A program made the position numbers and the translations under genes. From an uncultured Clostridia bacterium (GTDB taxonomy: Bacteria > Bacillota > Clostridia > Oscillospirales > Ruminococcaceae), in NCBI GenBank assembly GCA_946498095.1, contig CAMMMX010000001.1:62001-126000 (forward strand): 64,000 bases of DNA, read 5' to 3'. Below the pieces are notes generated by a model that saw only the letters and a program-made list of their open reading frames with translations, ran no database searches and was not told where the DNA came from. Below are positions 61,887 to 64,000 of this stretch, in pieces. Position 1 is the first letter of the stretch; every line of letters starts with the position of its first letter.

Positions 61887-63395
61887 TCATTGGGAAGTTT
61901 GCAGAAGGTTGACTTCCTTATGGTACAAAACTTCTTCCAGTATTAAATAGGCGACTGTGGCGAGCGATCGGGCCTCAATAAAGTCTCTGTCTATCTCAAA
62001 GCCGCCGCGGTCAAGCATATCCTTGATTTTCCGGATCTCTGCAAAACCTTCCGGCAGAGCCTCCTCATTTGGGATAACGAAATACGAATGCTGCATAATC
62101 CGGCGGATCTCGGTACGGATCCCTTTGGGAATTTTCAGCGTAGAATCATTCTGTTCCATTGGAAGGTTTTTCAGAGGCGCACGGCTTTCCTCCTCCATTC
62201 GGCGGTTGATATCCAGCGCCGCCTGATGTGAAAAGACCAGCGCCTCCAGAAGCGAGTTGCTCGCCAAACGGTTGTTTCCATGCACACCGGTATGGGAACA
62301 CTCGCCTACTGCGTACAAGCCATCCAGCGTTGTACGTGCATGGCCATCGACGTCAATCCCCCCCATCAGGTAATGTTGGCAGGGAAAGACCGGAATCCGG
62401 TCGCGTGTCAAATCAAAGCCTTCCTCCAGCAAATTCTGGTATATCATCGGGAAACGTTGCTTTAAAAACGCCGGATCTTTTCGGGTGATGTCCAGGTAAA
62501 ACTGATCCGATCCCGTACGCTGGCTTTCCAGAATGGTCGAACGGGAAACCACGTCGCGGGGGGCAAGCTCCAGACGGTCATCATAACGTCCCATGTAACG
62601 TTCGCCGTGGCAGTTGAGCAGATATGCGCCCTCACCCCGAACTGCTTCCGAAATAAGGAAACACTCACGGGTGTGCGCATTAGCAAAGGCTGTTGGATGG
62701 AACTGCACCAAACGAAGGTTTCGAATCGCCGCCCCCATACGGTAGGCAAAGGTAATCCCGTCCCCAGTAGCAATCGCGGAATTCGTTGTATATTCGTAAA
62801 CCCGTCCGATACCCCCGGTTGCAAATATGGTAAAGTATGTGTTATAGTAAGAATGAACGCCGTTTTCCAGCACGGACAGCGTAAACTGGCCATCCCCCCT
62901 TTGGATATCACACAAAAGGGCATTTTCATGAATGTCGACATTGGGTAGCATACGTACCGCTTCCATCAGACGATCAACAATTTCTTTTCCGGTCGCATCA
63001 CGGTGATGGAGAATGCGGTGGCGGGAATGCCCGCCTTCCAGCGTCAAATGGTAAGTGCCGTCGGCGTTACGATCGAAATCAACGCCATAATCCATCAACT
63101 TGCGGACTTCATCCGGGCCGTAGTGGACTAAAAATTCCACCGCTTTGGGATTGTTCTTCTGCCCTCCAGCCACCATTGTGTCGTCAAAATGAATCTGTTC
63201 GTTATCGTTCTCCAAATCGAAAACCGCAGCTACACCGCCCTGCGCCAGAGAGGAATTGCATAGCTGCAATTGACGTTTGGTAAGCAGCAGTACCCGCTTG
63301 TCCGCTTTTAAGTTGAGCGCAGCATACAGGCCGGACACCCCGCTACCCACGATCACAACGTCATAATTATTCGCTTTCTGCTCCAACACCGCCAC
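61887..63395 (-). CDS. nadB: L-aspartate oxidase
   Basis: A 502-residue flavoprotein that oxidises aspartate to iminoaspartate for NAD synthesis. FAD site VIVGSGVSGLYAALNL; then SSLAQGGVAAVF; the substrate region with EGGHSRHRILHHRDATGKE and RLVQFHPTAFA; and YAVGECSHTGVHGNNRLASN near the C terminus. Uses oxygen or fumarate as acceptor. The GTG at 63395 has no clear ribosome site; the true start may be one of the next few codons. The upstream gap (63396-63776) is intergenic. Confidence 0.94.
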   Translation of the reverse strand: MAVLEQKANNYDVVIVGSGVSGLYAALNLKADKRVLLLTKRQLQLCNSSLAQGGVAAVFDLENDNEQIHFDDTMVAGGQKNNPKAVEFLVHYGPDEVRKLMDYGVDFDRNADGTYHLTLEGGHSRHRILHHRDATGKEIVDRLMEAVRMLPNVDIHENALLCDIQRGDGQFTLSVLENGVHSYYNTYFTIFATGGIGRVYEYTTNSAIATGDGITFAYRMGAAIRNLRLVQFHPTAFANAHTRECFLISEAVRGEGAYLLNCHGERYMGRYDDRLELAPRDVVSRSTILESQRTGSDQFYLDITRKDPAFLKQRFPMIYQNLLEEGFDLTRDRIPVFPCQHYLMGGIDVDGHARTTLDGLYAVGECSHTGVHGNNRLASNSLLEALVFSHQAALDINRRMEEESRAPLKNLPMEQNDSTLKIPKGIRTEIRRIMQHSYFVIPNEEALPEGFAEIRKIKDMLDRGGFEIDRDFIEARSLATVAYLILEEVLYHKEVNLLQTSQ

Positions 63396-63776
63396 CGCCC
63401 TATCTACTGTTTTACGGCTTTTTACAAGCCGCTGAAACGAAGGAGACTGAAATGATGATTTTTAGCGACGCATACATTTGAACCGCATCGCGATATACGT
63501 ATCATCTGATTTGACACAGAATCAAACGGACATATACGCACGACACGTTTTGTTCGGCTTCACTCTGCGCAATGCGTCTTCAGGAAATCGAAAACGGCTT
63601 TACATCTCTGCCGCACTAGGCGCTGTACGTCGGTCAGACGTTTTTTTAAGTCTCTGGTTCCCGTAGGACGCAACAATGTATACTTATTTTATTATAACAT
63701 AACCGGCATCTATTTACAAACAATAAAGATCCATAAGAATAGCTGTCGTATTCTGTCTTTTTTTGGAGGAATGGAT
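63396..63776. other. Divergent intergenic region nadB / hflX
   Basis: No gene is seen. A nine-codon frame with AAGGAG near 63451 (plus strand) is too short to call. No clear NiaR or NrtR operator was recognised. Confidence 0.3.
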
Positions 63777-64000
63777 ATGAACGAAATACCTATAACGCGC
63801 GCCGTCCTCATCAGTGTGGATACCGGTGCATTTGACGCCGAAGTATCCATTGACGAGCTGGAAGAGCTTGCCGCAACGGCACACGCTCAGACCGTCGCGA
63901 AGGTGATACAGAAAAGGCCGGCACTGGACAACGCAACCTGTGTCGGTACAGGAAAGCTGCAGGAAATCCGCCAGCTGTGTGAAGCCGAAGATGCAGATCT
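63777..64000 (+). CDS. hflX: GTPase HflX, N-terminal part
   Basis: The window ends inside this gene, after about 74 codons (ITRAVLISVDTG, then SIDELEELAATAHAQTV and NATCVGTGKLQEIRQLCE). This is the N-terminal domain of HflX, a ribosome-associated GTPase that splits stalled ribosomes; the GTPase domain lies beyond the window. ATG 63777 follows GGAGG by 7 nt. Confidence 0.85.
   Translation, partial: MNEIPITRAVLISVDTGAFDAEVSIDELEELAATAHAQTVAKVIQKRPALDNATCVGTGKLQEIRQLCEAEDAD

Noticed and set aside
63451-63480. A nine-codon frame with AAGGAG upstream between nadB and hflX
   Set aside because: Too short and without context; likely a chance match.

Overview
The window looks like a chromosomal segment of a spore-forming, anaerobic Clostridia-class Firmicute, most probably an Oscillospirales/Ruminococcaceae relative. 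The signs are a T-box leader in front of cysE-cysS, two CotF-type spore coat proteins, rubrerythrin, DivIVA, an ECF transporter, DUF1385 and DUF378 proteins, and the glmU-prs-pth-mfd gene order also known from Bacillus. Base composition is moderately GC-rich, with AT-rich gaps near 32.4-32.7 kb, 35.4-35.7 kb and 59.5-59.8 kb. I see no rRNA, intact tRNA, CRISPR array, integrase, transposase or insertion sequence, so this is mostly core genome.

Layout. 0-7.2 kb: 3' end of acpP, cysK-mnmA, a lone 62-residue gene with a consensus promoter, a two-component pair on the minus strand, then ung-rlmA behind a structured leader. 7.2-15 kb: a decayed sigma factor and the minus-strand glmU-prs-pth-mfd operon, whose two large intergenic gaps are filled by short hairpins and by three tandem ~104-bp repeats. 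15-19.4 kb: a cytoplasmic GH26 mannanase-like enzyme, a DUF975-like membrane protein, a histidine phosphatase and an XRE regulator. 19.4-32.3 kb, all minus: cysE-cysS under a T-box; pgsA-rimO-recX-recA-prmC-DUF1385; a second two-component system with a lipoprotein; a WYL regulator.

32.9-35.4 kb: a polar amino-acid ABC transporter whose binding protein has its two lobes in swapped order (a circular permutant). 35.7-38.6 kb: a UroD-like protein with a GH43-like propeller enzyme, then rubrerythrin. 38.7-43.2 kb: a complete ECF transporter (S, fused A1A2, T) and CorA. 43.3-50.6 kb: two adjacent ABC exporter half-transporters, both with homopolymer frame problems, an S41 peptidase, an acetyltransferase, Nudix and GNAT enzymes. 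50.6-58 kb: DivIVA, NADP-glutamate dehydrogenase, a coiled-coil protein, a second UroD-like protein, tatD and metG. 58-64 kb: a candidate small RNA lying antisense to a 20-residue reading frame, DUF378, a NERD protein, two CotF proteins, nadB-nadC, and the start of hflX.

The most noteworthy items are the circularly permuted binding protein, the strong-promoter/terminator transcript with an anti-Shine-Dalgarno stretch upstream of metG, and the dense hairpin cluster plus related tandem repeats inside the glmU-mfd operon. All family names come from recognising motifs by eye; no database search was run.
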